Shown here: piece by piece, positions 45,525 to 56,838 of the stretch
Numbering within the stretch: position 1 is the stretch's first letter
Layout: each line of letters opens with the position of its first letter
NCBI GenBank assembly: GCA_965153355.1
Contig: OZ231126.1
Span: forward strand, 60,264,001 to 60,328,000
Reading direction: 5' to 3'
DNA length: 64,000 bases
From: Flaccisagitta enflata
Taxonomy: Eukaryota > Chaetognatha > Sagittoidea > Aphragmophora
Position numbers and translations under genes: made by a program
The notes under the pieces: model-generated
Databases searched by the model: none
What the model was told of the DNA's origin: nothing
The model's input: only the letters and a program-made list of their open reading frames with translations

Positions 45525-46335
45525 TACAGATCTTTTGTTTCTTTCGGGTTTCCCGCTTGGGCGAAGCTTTAATTCAAATGTACAAGACCCAGCCCTCACC
45601 TTGCCCTAACGCTAACCCTAACCCTAACACCACTCCCGACCCCAACCTTAACCCTAACCCTACCCCTAACCCTAAATATAATAGTCGCAAAAGCGTTAGA
45701 TGGTCAGTGGTACCCGTTGCCCCTAAGTGAGTGTATGAGGGTGTGAGATGGTGAGAGGGGCAGCGGCCCTGAAGGAGCCGATGACCTATGCTGTTTTTAT
45801 TTGAGGCTGGTGGCTGGAATTGGGGCCTGGAAGCTGGGATTTGAGCTTAGAGGCAGTGATTTGAGCCTCTTGGCTGAGATTTGAGCCTCGAGACTGAGAT
45901 TTGAGCCTATAGGTTGGAATTGGAGCCTCAAGCTGGGATTTGGGCCTTGAGGCTGGGATTTGGGCCTTGAGGCTGGGACTTGGGCCTTGAGGCTGGGATT
46001 TGGGTCTTGAGGGTGAAAGCGGGGGGGGGGTACGAAGGAGAAGGAGGAGAAGGAGGAGAAATTTGCCCTGCCGCTGCCCCTCTCACCATCTCACACCCTC
46101 ATACACTCACTTAGGGGCAACGGGTACCGCTGACCATCTAACGCTTTTGCGACTATTATATTTAGGGTTAGGGGTAGGGTTAGGGTTAAGGTTGGGGTCG
46201 GGAGTGGTGTTAGGGTTAGGGTTAGCGCTAGGGCAAGGTGAGGGCTGGGTCTTGTACATTTCAACCCAAATCTACTTGAATTAAAGCTTCGCCCAAGCGG
46301 GAAACCCGAAAGAAACAAAAGATCTGTATCGTCTT
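45525..46335. repeat. Centre of the palindrome: inverted family D pair with telomere-like tracts
   Basis: In the left arm (45,525-45,770) are ACAGATCTTTTGTTTCTTTC, the C-rich telomere-like run CTAACCCTAACCCTAAC and ATAGTCGCAAAAGCGTTAGA, ending in GGGGCAGCGGCC. The right arm (46,072-46,335) repeats this in reverse complement, with a G-rich run (GGGTTAGGGTTAGCGC). The spacer of about 300 bp is a GGCTGGGATTTGGGCCTTGA tandem ending in poly-G and GAAGGAGAAGGAGGAG. The arms differ by an indel of about 17 bp (near 46,262) and several substitutions, so this is not a simple read artefact. Confidence 0.9.
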
Positions 46336-46344
46336 AGAAATTTT

Positions 46345-48945
46345 TTCCCAATATCTTTTCATATCTTTTCATGTCTCCTCATGTCCTCTCATGTCTCCTT
46401 ATGTCTTCTCATGTCACTTCATGTCTTTTCATGTGTCTTCATTTCCCCTCATGTCTCTTGTAGTCTCCTCATGTTTCTTCATGTTTTTTTGTCTCTTCAT
46501 GTCTCTTCATGTCTCCTCATGTCTTTTCAAATCATTTCATGTCTTCTCATGTCTCCTCATGTCTGTTCATGTTTCCGATGTCTCTTCATGTCTTCTCATT
46601 TCTTTTTATGTCTTTTCTTGTGTTTTCATGTCTCTTCATATCTCATCATGTCCCCTCATGTCTATTCATGTTTCCTCATGTCTCCTCATATTTTTCATGT
46701 CTCTTCAAGTCTTTTCATGTGTCTTTATGTCTCTTCATATCTTATCATGTCTTTTCTTGTCTTTTCATGTCTTTCATGTCTTCTCATGTCTATCCATGTC
46801 TCCTAATTTCTTTTAATGTCTTCTCATGTCTCTTCATGTCTCCTCATGTCGCTCATGTCTACTAAGGTCTTTCTATGTCTTTTCATATCTCCTCATGTCT
46901 GTTTATATCTCTTCATGCCTCTTCATACCTCTTCATGTCTTTCATGTCGTCTTATGTCCCTTCATGTCTTTTCATGTCTTTTCATGTCTTCTCTTGTCTT
47001 CTGATGTCTCTCCATCTCTTTTCATGTTTCTTAATGTATTTTTGTGGAGAGACATGAAGAGACATGAAAAGATATAAAAGGAAATTAGGAGACATGAATT
47101 GACCAGAGAAGATATGAAGACACATGAAAAGACATGAAAAGAAATGAGGAGACATGAAGAGACATCAGGAAACACAAGGAGACATGAGGAGACATGAAAA
47201 GACTAGAAAAAACATAAAAAGACATGAAGAGACATGAAGAAACATGAAGAAACATGAGGAGACTACAAGAGTTATGATGGGACATGAAGACACATGAAAA
47301 GAATGGAGGGGACATGAAGGGACATGAGGAGACATGAGGAGACATGAGGAGACATAAGGAGACATGAAGATACATGAAAAACATGAGAAGACTACAAGAG
47401 ACATGAGGGGACTTGAAGAAACATGTAAAGAATGGATAAGATATGAAGGGACATGAGGACACATGAAAAGACATGAGGAGGCTTGATGAGATATGAAGAA
47501 ATATGCGGACACTTGGAGAGACATGCGAAGAAATGAAGACACATGAAAAGTTATGAGGAGACATGAAAAGACTTGAGGAGACATAACGTGAAATGAAAAA
47601 CATGAGGAAATATGGAGAAACATGAAAAGACATGGAAAGACATGAGACATGAGGATGCATGAGCAAAGATGAAGGGGCATGAATAGACTAAAAGAGACAT
47701 GAAGACACGGGAGACATGAAGAGGAATAAGGAGATATTAGCAGGCATGAGGAGACACAAAGAGACATGAGGAGACATGACCAGACATGAGGAGACATGAA
47801 GAGACACTAGGAGACATGAGGAGACATGAAGAAACACAAGGAGACGTGAGGAGACATGAGTAGGCATGAGGAAATAGACAGAATATGTTAAAAATGGTGT
47901 TTAGAAAATTTTGGGCTATGGACCCTTACCCTAACCCAAACCCTACCTCATCCTTCATCAATTTCATGCTCACAAAAAATCCTTCTCAGGATTTGCAAAA
48001 CTGTTGTTTTATGTCTCTTCATGTCTTTTCATGTCTCCTCTTGTCTTCTCATGTCTCTCCATCCTTTTTCATGTCCCTCCGTGTCTTTTTATGAAGAGAC
48101 ATGAAGAGACATGAAAAGACATAAAAGGAAATCTGGAATCATGAATAGACTGGAGAAGACATGGGAGACAAAAAAAGACAAGAAAAGACATCAAAAGACA
48201 TAAAGAGACAAAAGAATATGAAGAGACATGGAGAGACATGAATAGACATGAGGAGACATGAAGACACATGAAGACACATGAAAAGACATGAAAAGAAATG
48301 AGGAGACATGAAGAGACATCAGGAAACATAGGAAGACATGAGGAGACATGAAAAGACTAGAGAAAACATGAGAAGACATGAAGAGACGTGAAGAAACATG
48401 AGACTACAAGAGACATGAGGGGACATGAAGACACATGAAAAGAATGAAGGAGACATGAAGGGACTTGAAGAAACATGAGAAGACTACAAGAGACATGAGG
48501 GGACTTGAAGATACATGAAAAGAATGAAGGAGACATGAAGAGACATGAGGAGACATGAGGAGACATATGGAGACATCAGGAGACCTGAGGAGACATGAAG
48601 AGACATGAGGAAATAACTATGAGGACACTTGGAGAGACATGACCATGAGAAGAAATGAAGAGACATGAAGATTCGGAAGAGACATAAAGAGACATGAGGA
48701 GACATGGAAAACATGAGGAAATATGGAGAGACATGAAAAGACATGAAAAGACATGAGACATGAGGATACATGGGGAAAGATGAGGGGGCATAAATAAACT
48801 TCAAGAGACATGGAGACACGGGAGACATGAGGTGTGAGGAGACACAAAGAGACATGAGGAGACATGAAGAGAGACAAGGAGGCATGAAGAAACACAAGGA
48901 GACATGAGCAGGCATGAGGAGGCAGGAGTCATGAACAGAAACAGA
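46345..48945 (-). repeat. CATGTCTC satellite, right half of the central palindrome
   Basis: The right half mirrors the left half: 46,370-47,043 is the reverse complement of 44,810-45,490, 47,045-47,875 of 43,975-44,808, and 48,005-48,400 of about 43,450-43,835. Beyond 48,400 the mirror is looser. Substitutions and small indels distinguish the arms. Confidence 0.93.
47880..48010 (-). repeat. Telomere-like cassette, copy 3 (reverse)
   Basis: It reads ACAGAATATGTTAAAAATGG, then CTTACCCTAACCCAAACCCT and AAAAAATCCTTCTCAGGATT. Confidence 0.93.
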
Positions 48946-49062
48946 CAGAATATGTTAGAAATGGTGTTTAGAAAATTTTGGGCTATGGACCCTAACCCTA
49001 ACCATCCTCTCCTTCATCAAGTTCATGTTCACAAAAAAATCCTTCTCAGGATTCGCAACACT
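48945..49062 (-). repeat. Telomere-like cassette, copy 4 (reverse)
   Basis: It reads CAGAATATGTTAGAAATGGT, then GGACCCTAACCCTAACCATC and AATCCTTCTCAGGATTCGCA. It marks the outer limit of the palindrome. Confidence 0.9.
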
Positions 49063-49092
49063 GAAAAGACGAACCAATGGCGATGATTCTTT

Positions 49093-49096
<4 letters not shown>

Positions 49097-49166
<70 letters not shown>
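49097..49166. repeat. (GA)n microsatellite
   Basis: About 70 bp of GA dinucleotides, immediately outside the last cassette. Confidence 0.95.
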
Positions 49167-49170
<4 letters not shown>

Positions 49171-49199
49171 GTTGGATGAAAAGGCTGGGCACACCGCTA

Positions 49200-49640
49200 C
49201 CCCAGTCATGTGCCCTATCCCCTACCTTCAGACACACCCCTGGACTAACCCCTACCTTTAGACTCACCCCTAACCCTAGACTAGCCCCTACCTCTAACTT
49301 CCCCCTGCTGCCAACTCCACGCCTACCTCTTACCCCACTCCTTCCCTTGACTCAACCCCCACCACGGACCTTTGACCCCATACTCAACCTCCACCCCGTA
49401 CCCCTAGCTCGCCCAATCCTACCCCTAACTCCACCTCTACCCCTTACTCCACCCCTAACCCCACCCCTTCCCTAACTCCACCCCTATCCCTAACTCCCCC
49501 CTACCCCCAACTCAACTCCTATACCTTTTCCCACCCCTTCCCTTAACTCCAACCCTACCCCTTACTCAACCCCTACCCAAGAACTCAACCCTGCACCAAA
49601 ACCTTTCCCACAAGCCCTAAACTGTACACCTTTACCATCA
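49200..49640. repeat. Degenerate C-rich tract, CCCCTAACCC-like
   Basis: About 440 bp of short units such as CACCCCTAACTCCACCCCTA. They resemble degenerate C-strand telomere repeat and carry almost no G. The short proline-rich frames are not considered genes. Confidence 0.8.
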
Positions 49641-49699
49641 TTCTCAACCCCTAATCACATTTCCATTCTTAAACATTACTTGCAATTCTAAACCCTTGC

Positions 49700-52300
49700 T
49701 ATGCGTTTAAGCTCTACTTACTTTCCTAAGACTATACTTTCTTTGAAAAGAAAGAAATGGTATTTATAACAATCTTCACCTCTTCTACCCTCCCCTGCAA
49801 ACTTTTTCCTTGGTTTCATGTTATTGAAGATGAAGGTTTAAAACTTTTTTCAATGAGTGAGATTGATTGACAGATAGTTTCTTGCTTCCAATTTAAGAGG
49901 CAGATAAAAAACATTTAAGCGATTAATATATTATCAAGAGTCATGATTAATCATTGAAAAGAAATAAAGTCAAATGCAAAATATGGATCCATACGTTGAT
50001 CAGGCCAAGTCAGTTTCTGCAATATGCAAATGATTTCATCAAACTTTGCAGATGCAGCCAATCACTTTTTTGCCTTTAATCATAAACCAACATGGCCATA
50101 GACACAGTCACCCAATTACGGATGGGTGGTCAGGGCAGTATAGCAATAAACACATTTTAAAAAAGATACAAATAGACAATTGGACTGACGGACCTACACA
50201 GCAAGTTTGCAACTGAAGGTAATGGATTTATGAATACACAATATTGTTTTGTTAGGAAAAATTTTGACTTTCTGAAGGTTAAGGAGATTGAATCAGTGTC
50301 AATCTCATTTGCATATTGTAGTGGATTAGCTATCCTTTCTTGAAGTAAGATGTTCTTTGCTGTTGACTACAAAAATATTGTTTTTTGAAACCCATGAACT
50401 GATAAGTTGATTTATGTTGTTCATCTTTCTTTTTTTTTTCATGTCAGGGGATACTTCTCATTATGTAGTTTCAATCATTTCATCCTCTGATGTGTAAATA
50501 GTAAAATCATATCAGCTAAAGGATCTATTTCTATAGATCTTTTTCATTGAGTATTGAGTAACCTGAAGAAAAACTTAGGAACTTTTACTTAAAACACAAG
50601 TGGGCATTTGATTCATTGATGATTTGAAATGATACTGGGTCACCTAATGGAAATGCATAATTCGATTTGGTTTATTCTGGTAGACAGTTGTATTCAGAGT
50701 TAGCACAAACACAAAATAACGTCTGGCCAAGAAAAAATTGACTAATTAGTATTCATAAATCTTCTTTGCTGAGTTGATGTTCTTTTCTTGAGTAAAAGTG
50801 TAATGCAGCAGCTTTTTTGGTAAATTTTGGACTCAAAAACCTGCAGGGGAACCCTCCAAACTTCGCTGTGACAGGAAGCAATTAAATAGAAATAAAAGAA
50901 CAACAGGCAACCCAGCAGAAAGGATAAAGAATCAATTGTTACATCCAGTTTTTGCTTATTACACTGATGTCTCAGTGGCTCAGTGGTAAAAGGCTCAGTC
51001 TCGAGTGGCAATGTGGTAGGTTCGATTCTAGGTATTGAAGAAACAAGTCGTGAATTATCTTTTTTTAAAAAGAATAATGAATAAGGGGTGTAATCATCTT
51101 CTGTAACATGAGAAATTCACCATGGTTAGCTTTATTAAGTAGTATCTTTGCATTATGATCCTTACCCAGCCTTTAGAGCTTATAGACGTTTCCAAAAGAA
51201 AAATGCCACAAAAATTGTGCTGGAAGAATAACTTTGTTTTCTCATTTGACCAAACCTTAAGGAATTTCTTGATGCTGATCATTTGTAAAATCAAAAAGTA
51301 TAAAAATGTGACGATTTTAGGATTTTAGAGCCATAGAGACCATAACAGCTTCCAAATACTTGTTTGTTGCTTTCTTTAAAAAAAATGATTTTTTGCCTGG
51401 CATCATATTTGAGATGATACATGGAAAAATACTGCATGCAACAATATGCAAATAAGATCATAGAAAGCACTCCAACACATAACCTCAGTATCACTAAGGG
51501 AGTTATAACACTTAACATTTTTTAGAACCATGAATCATAAGAATGAAAACAACAATGGACAGTTCTGTGAGCTAGTATCATCAACACTGAAGCCTGATCC
51601 ATGCAAATCACTGCTTCAAAATTCTTTGCATTTGATTTAATGAGTGCTGTTAGAGCGCTATCAAAAACTGCATTTCTTTCCTATTTAAAAGACCAAAAAA
51701 ACTAAATCACATTGAATGCCCCCAAAGTTGCTTATTCATTTATGATGAAAAAAAAAGAAGTTGTTATGCTTTACTTAGTTTCTAACAAGTTTAATAGTCA
51801 ATCATCTTTAAAATTGCAACATCTTGACAATATTCATTTTAGTAGTTTGAAGATATGCAACAATTTAAAAATTACTGCTTTATGCAAATGATGTTGTGGT
51901 AAGCTTCAAAGGGGACTACACCTTTTGATTTGCTCTTCAATCTTATTTACATATTGTCTTCAAAATAGTGAAACTTCAAGGTTCTGATAAAAACTGGTAA
52001 ATGACATAGCTAGATTAATTAACATCTTAAAAGTTATAAGTGGATGTGGATCACAAAAACATTCATGGCGAAAGGTTGGGAAAGAAGCAACACTTTTTGA
52101 TAAATGGTCAGAATGCATGTAATTCACTTGTTGTCAACTGATATTTCATAAATGAAAAAGATGTACTAATAGGTTTGGGCAAAATTATATCTATTCATTA
52201 GATATATTTAAAGGTATGCTTGCCTCATTTGCATATTGAAGCTGACTGGACTAAATTCTGGAGAGGTTTGGCAATTTTGATCTCAGTGACCTTTTCTTTA
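49700..52300 (-). repeat. Inverted domain X and right arm of the outer giant element
   Basis: The stretch 50,280-50,450 (CAATCTCATTTGCATATTGT, TTTTTTGAAACCCATGAACT and the following text) matches domain X (33,225-33,365, 41,085-41,225) in reverse complement. Octamers lie at 50,024, 50,307 (reverse), 51,446, 51,882 and 52,227 (reverse). A family B-like piece lies at 50,086-50,215 (TGGCCATAGACACAGTCACC ... GCAAGTTTGCAACTGAAGG in parts). Confidence 0.65.
50964..51040 (+). mobile_element. tRNA-derived SINE-like head
   Basis: It contains a good Pol III A-box (TGGCTCAGTGG at 50,976) and B-box (GGTTCGATTCT at 51,019) about 33 bases apart, in tRNA-like order with GTCTCGAGTGG between. The acceptor and T stems do not pair well, so this is not a functional tRNA. 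A tRNA pseudogene or SINE promoter is more likely. The SINE body is not defined. Confidence 0.6.
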
Positions 52301-52548
52301 CATGTACAAGACATAAGGGTAGTAAACAGTTTTTGATCCATTTTTTTAACAGAGACTATAAATCAAAGGAAATAGTATTCAAAAAAGTAATTTTTCATAA
52401 TTTTAAAGAAATGATGTCTTTGAGTTTTCACATTGATATCAAGATTATCAGAAACTATAGTCAGATACCAGTAATCGTACTAAGCAATACCACGATGATT
52501 CAAGAAATGAGTCACTGTCAGTTCTACATGACTCCACATTCTGCTTTG

Positions 52549-52710
52549 ATGGTCTGTTGGTCAGATGGTTGGTCAGTCCTGTTGTGACGTTTTTGGTATC
52601 TTTGAGCTTTTTGTGCTTTCTGGTCCTGCCAAAATGTCCAAGTGACCTCTGTCACTGCTCCAGACTACCCATACGAAACTGGGGTAGCCATATACCCCGC
52701 CTTGCTTCGT
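52549..52710 (-). repeat. Family B copy, reverse, hairpin lost
   Basis: It contains GTCTGTTGGTCAGATGGTTG, CCAAGTGACCTCTGTCACTG and ACCCATACGAAACTGGGGTA, ending ATACCCCGCCTTGCTTCG. Confidence 0.65.
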
Positions 52711-52834
52711 TGACTATAAGCAAAAGCAAATCTATTAAGTGGTTAATGGAGATCAACCAATTTGCATAATGTTGCATCAAGAGCCAAGAAAAAATCTGTC
52801 ATTTCGTTTTAGTGTAACCAAACAGAATGATGTA

Positions 52835-53397
52835 CAGTAGATCTCGTCTAGACTTGAGATAACGGGGGCAAGCATTGTGGAAAGACAAATGAAGGCAGGG
52901 GAGCCATATTTGGATCCAAGACTAATCAAAGAATGCTTAATTCCCCATGATAGCTGGTTGCCATGGAAACACATTTCCATGTATTTTCGCTAAAGTATCA
53001 ATATTTTGAGAGATTTTTTTAGGGAACATTGCTTAAAATAAAATTTGCTACAACTTTCCCACAGTATGTTCTGTAAGAATGTCGCCCGTTTGGCCGTTGC
53101 TAGGGAGCGTATCCATGTGTGACAACCCCTAGCAACCGCTAAACGAGCGACATTCTTACAGAACATACTGTGGGAAAGTTGTAGCAAATTTTATTTTAAG
53201 CAATGTTCCCTAAAAAAATTTCTCAAAATTTTGATACTTTAGCGAGAATACATGGAAATGTGTTTCCATGGCAACCAGCTATCATGGGCAATAAAGCATC
53301 GCGTTATTTGTTTATGTTTGAAATATCACTCCTCTGGCTTCATTTGTTTTCCTACAATGCTTGCCCCCGTTATCTCAAGTCTAGACGAGATCTACTG
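52835..53397. mobile_element. Intact TA-flanked foldback element (563 bp)
   Basis: It is inverted over nearly its whole length. CAGTAGATCTCGTCTAGACT at the left pairs with AGTCTAGACGAGATCTACTG at the right. CCATGGAAACACATTTCC, CCCACAGTATGTTCTGTAAG and GCAAATTTTATTTTAAGCAA type blocks also pair. The loop is near 53,115. TA lies outside both ends. This is the reference copy for the split element at 21,768-21,895 and 60,919-61,351. Confidence 0.95.
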
Positions 53398-53900
53398 TAA
53401 AAAGAATGTAGGTTTTAATGGCATGCAAAACAATGAAAAAAATACCAAATAAAAATGTTTCTGCTGAACAAAACTTAAAAAAATGGATAGAAAATAAAAT
53501 TGTTTCAGCTCAAACCTTAAGATTTTGCCTTGAGAAATTGATTCTCTGCAAATTATATGTCCTTTCTTGATTCAGGTATGATCTAGATTTTGTTCTTCAT
53601 TAGCTTCAATTTATGGAAACCATAACCGGCAAAAACAATACTGAGTAAAGAACTAAAGATATATTCAACCTGACTTTGTGGTGAGAACTGCTGTATAGCC
53701 TACAACTTTTCGGTTGGGTGACGAATTCGCCTCGAATCCTTCGCCTCTTCCTAATTCGCCTCTCCCAAATTCGCCTCTTCCTAATTCGCCGCACCGAAGA
53801 ATTCGCCGCCGGAATAATTCGCCTCCCTATATTCTCTAAGTCTAAGTCTAAGTCTCTCTACATCTTTATCTCTATCTTTCGCTTGATCTCTGCCTTTCAA

Positions 53901-53905
<5 letters not shown>

Positions 53906-53963
<58 letters not shown>

Positions 53964-54018
53964 TATCATCGTCATCGTCATCCTCATCGTCATCGACATC
54001 GTCATCATCATCCACCAT
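53906..54018. repeat. (ATC)n microsatellite
   Basis: About 19 ATC triplets, followed by CATCGTCATCG variants. The poly-I, poly-D and poly-M frames are artefacts. Confidence 0.96.
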
Positions 54019-54599
54019 CATGACCTTAATCTTCAAATTTCCCTCAACAGCCGAATGGTTTATCAACCTTCCATAGACTAAAAGGATTTTTTGCGCAAGA
54101 AGGGAACTCGTTTAAAGAGGCCTCCGTTCAATTAAGTATGACAAGTGGATCAATACCCCTTACTTTAACCAAACTAAAAAAAAGGAAGAGGGCCTTGTAA
54201 ATCCTCAGTGACTAGTTGATACGCGTACCTCTTTTAGTTTTCCATAAAACAATCTAGATGACTCACATGAGTTCACTGACTGTAAAATTGACCAAAATCT
54301 AAAATTCATCACTCTATTATCATTTTTTGATTTTTGTTGGTATGAAAAGTATAACTAGTACTCATGAGTCATGACATATATGAATATTATCATCGCAATA
54401 TCATCTTATTTAAACTAGAATCCTTCGATCCCTCGATCTGAGCCAGAACAATAGGAACTGTTTAAAGATTCAGTGAATGTCACAGCTGATCGCCCGGTCA
54501 TCGCTATCATTGATAAACATGCTTCATCATTATCTGGGAGAACTCTTGAAAAACAAAATAAGATCTGAGCTTACAAGAACCTTAGGCTTGGAATAGCCT

Positions 54600-54835
54600 A
54601 TTTTAGTTGCGTGATACGCGACTCTATAAGCCACTTTTTGGTTGGTCGGTTGGTCGGTTCGTCGGTTCGTCGGTTGGTCTGTCACAAAACTGTTTTAAAG
54701 TCGTTTTACATAAAATAAAGACATTTTAAATGTTATCAAATGTTTCTAAGGCATTTACAAACCTCTACGAACCACTTTTTGGTTGGTCAGTTGGTCTGTC
54801 AGTCTGTCCGTCACATAGTTGTTTAAAGGGAGCTT
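54600..54835 (-). repeat. Two family B fragments in tandem
   Basis: TTTTAGTTGCGTGATACGCG, TATAAGCCACTTTTTGGTTG and GTCGGTTCGTCGGTTCGTCG occur at 54,600-54,690. A second CCACTTTTTGGTTGGTCAGT block occurs at 54,770-54,825. Confidence 0.7.
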
Positions 54836-55004
54836 CACCCAATTTAAAGACATTTCAAGTGATTTTGAATGTTTTATGTCATTCATACCCCTCTATAAGC
54901 CATGATATGCCAAAGAATGAACAATAGGAAAGGGCGAATTATTCTTGAATCAGACTTGTACTGTCGCATAGAAAGACAGACATACAGTGTTGTACACTGC
55001 AATG

Positions 55005-55007
<3 letters not shown>

Positions 55008-55073
<66 letters not shown>
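55008..55073. repeat. (CA)n microsatellite
   Basis: About 32 CA dinucleotides. Confidence 0.97.
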
Positions 55074-55076
<3 letters not shown>

Positions 55077-55159
55077 ATTGAAAGTTAGGCGAATAATTCT
55101 TGTGGACAGAGAGAAAACGTGCATCACTCACATACACACACACAAGTTTTTTAGTGCTG

Positions 55160-55272
55160 AAATCGTCAACGCCACTGCCAGGAAGACATACGGAAGGAAG
55201 GATGGACGTCTGGAAATTCGCCTGTGTTCTACAGGACATCGACCCTTTGAGGCCGCTGCCCAAAAAGGCGAA
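55160..55272. repeat. Family C right-end fragment
   Basis: It reads GGAAGGAAGGATGGACG, then TGTGTTCTACAGGACATCGA and CCCTTTGAGGCCGCTGCCCA. Confidence 0.7.
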
Positions 55273-55353
55273 TTGTTCTCATTAGGCTAATGGAGAAAGA
55301 GAGATAGAGATTGATTGATTTTGCTAGAGTCACGATCTTCAGTTTCAGAATTA

Positions 55354-55958
55354 ACAGTGGCAAAAAAAAAAACAACTAGACACTCAACATTTATCAATAA
55401 CTAGTAAACCACTTATACTTTTTGCCTAAAATCCATGAGCATATAAAAGAGCTTCAAAACTATACAAATCTAGACCAAGCAGAAATTTTTTGCTCAATTT
55501 GTATAGAAATGACATAAGATTGAAGTTCAGTATTCAAATTTCTGATTGACGAACAGAGCAAATTTCAGCGCCAGAAAACATGACACTTTTTGTCTTACAT
55601 ATTCTGTAAAACAAGAATATGAAATAAACGATACAAAATCAAAGATGGAAATGAAGTATTTCTAATTCTCTACAAGATAGAATCAAGCAGAACTCATGAT
55701 TTTGCTTCGTTTACAAACTGTACCAATACAAAGTTGGTTACTATAAAAAAGATGGAAGCATTACTTGAGTTTTTTGAGTGGTTATCTTTAAATTATCATA
55801 ACTTCTAAAGTTTTGAAGCTAGAATGATCGGAAGGAGCTCAAATGAAAGATTTTTTGACGATCTTTAAAACTGTCATGGATAAAAAGGATCTAGTATTTT
55901 TGAGTATGACGCAATCATCAGTCAAAAGATCGCGTCTAGTTTTTTTCTTTGCCACTGT
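55354..55958. mobile_element. TA-flanked MITE of 605 bp
   Basis: The ends ACAGTGGCAAA (plus an A run, then ACTAGAC) and GTCTAG (plus T-rich, then TTTGCCACTGT) are inverted. TA lies directly outside both ends (55,352-55,353 and 55,959-55,960). It lies inside the 3.29 kb element. No ORF of note. Confidence 0.85.
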
Positions 55959-56305
55959 TATCCATTGTAATCGCGTTCTGGTCCACAAGGCGTAAGGAAG
56001 AAAATCACAATTCATGGATGAAAATGATTAGTTAAACGCTGTTAAAGATGTATAATTGTTCAAATAGGAAGACCATCTTGACGTCAACATATTTGCTTTT
56101 CCTACTCTCTCATGCTCACTTGCAGCAGTCCTAACCAGTTTTACCCAGGCTCACCCAGACGACAATGACAACAAGATTTCGCGCCTTTTCTTTTCCTCTT
56201 CCTCTCCTCCTCTGCTTGCCCTAATGTGTCGCATTCAAAGTCCGATCGAACTTTCCCTTCCCTTTACCATGGCTTTGGAATTGATGCAGCTCGACTCCAG
56301 AGGTT

Positions 56306-56307
<2 letters not shown>

Positions 56308-56356
<49 letters not shown>
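56308..56356. repeat. (CT)n microsatellite
   Basis: About 48 bp of CT dinucleotides. Confidence 0.95.
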
Positions 56357-56358
<2 letters not shown>

Positions 56359-56440
56359 CTCCATCATAACATAAACATACAAACATATAAACATTACATT
56401 ACTCTTCCCTTTACGATTGAAACTCCCTTCCCGATTGAAG

Positions 56441-56447
56441 CTCATCG

Positions 56448-56545
<98 letters not shown>

Positions 56546-56546
56546 T
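56441..56546. repeat. (ATC)n microsatellite
   Basis: About 34 ATC triplets with one ACC. It lies in the same orientation as the tract at 53,906. Confidence 0.96.
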
Positions 56547-56771
56547 ACCTAAATCTATATCTCTATCATCATCACTGTGGAAGGACTGATTTTCTTTCCT
56601 TCAATCTATCTATGAAGTGTGCAACAAAAAGAAGAAAATCTCTTCATTGAAAAAGACTTTAAAAAAATTGTAAAGTATATGCTTCCACTCATATACATAC
56701 AAATCAAACATAGGCTTTGACCCCTAACTTTGTGGTTAAAGAAGTAATCATCAAAAACCTTTGAATTAGTA

Positions 56772-56773
<2 letters not shown>

Positions 56774-56838
<65 letters not shown>
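56774..56838. repeat. (CT)n microsatellite
   Basis: About 64 bp of CT dinucleotides. Confidence 0.95.

Noticed and set aside
45525-46335. Palindrome centre as a sequencing or assembly hairpin artefact
   Set aside because: The arms carry an indel of about 17 bp and scattered substitutions, which a single-molecule fold-back artefact would not normally produce. Read-level data would still be needed to exclude it fully.
42502-48915. Dozens of 60-240-codon frames reading MSPHVSSCLFMS-type repeats
   Set aside because: They are open in several frames and on both strands because of the CATGTCTC satellite. They show no independent coding signal.
50964-51040. Functional tRNA gene
   Set aside because: The A- and B-boxes are good, but the acceptor and T stems do not pair. 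A SINE-like or pseudogene origin is more likely.
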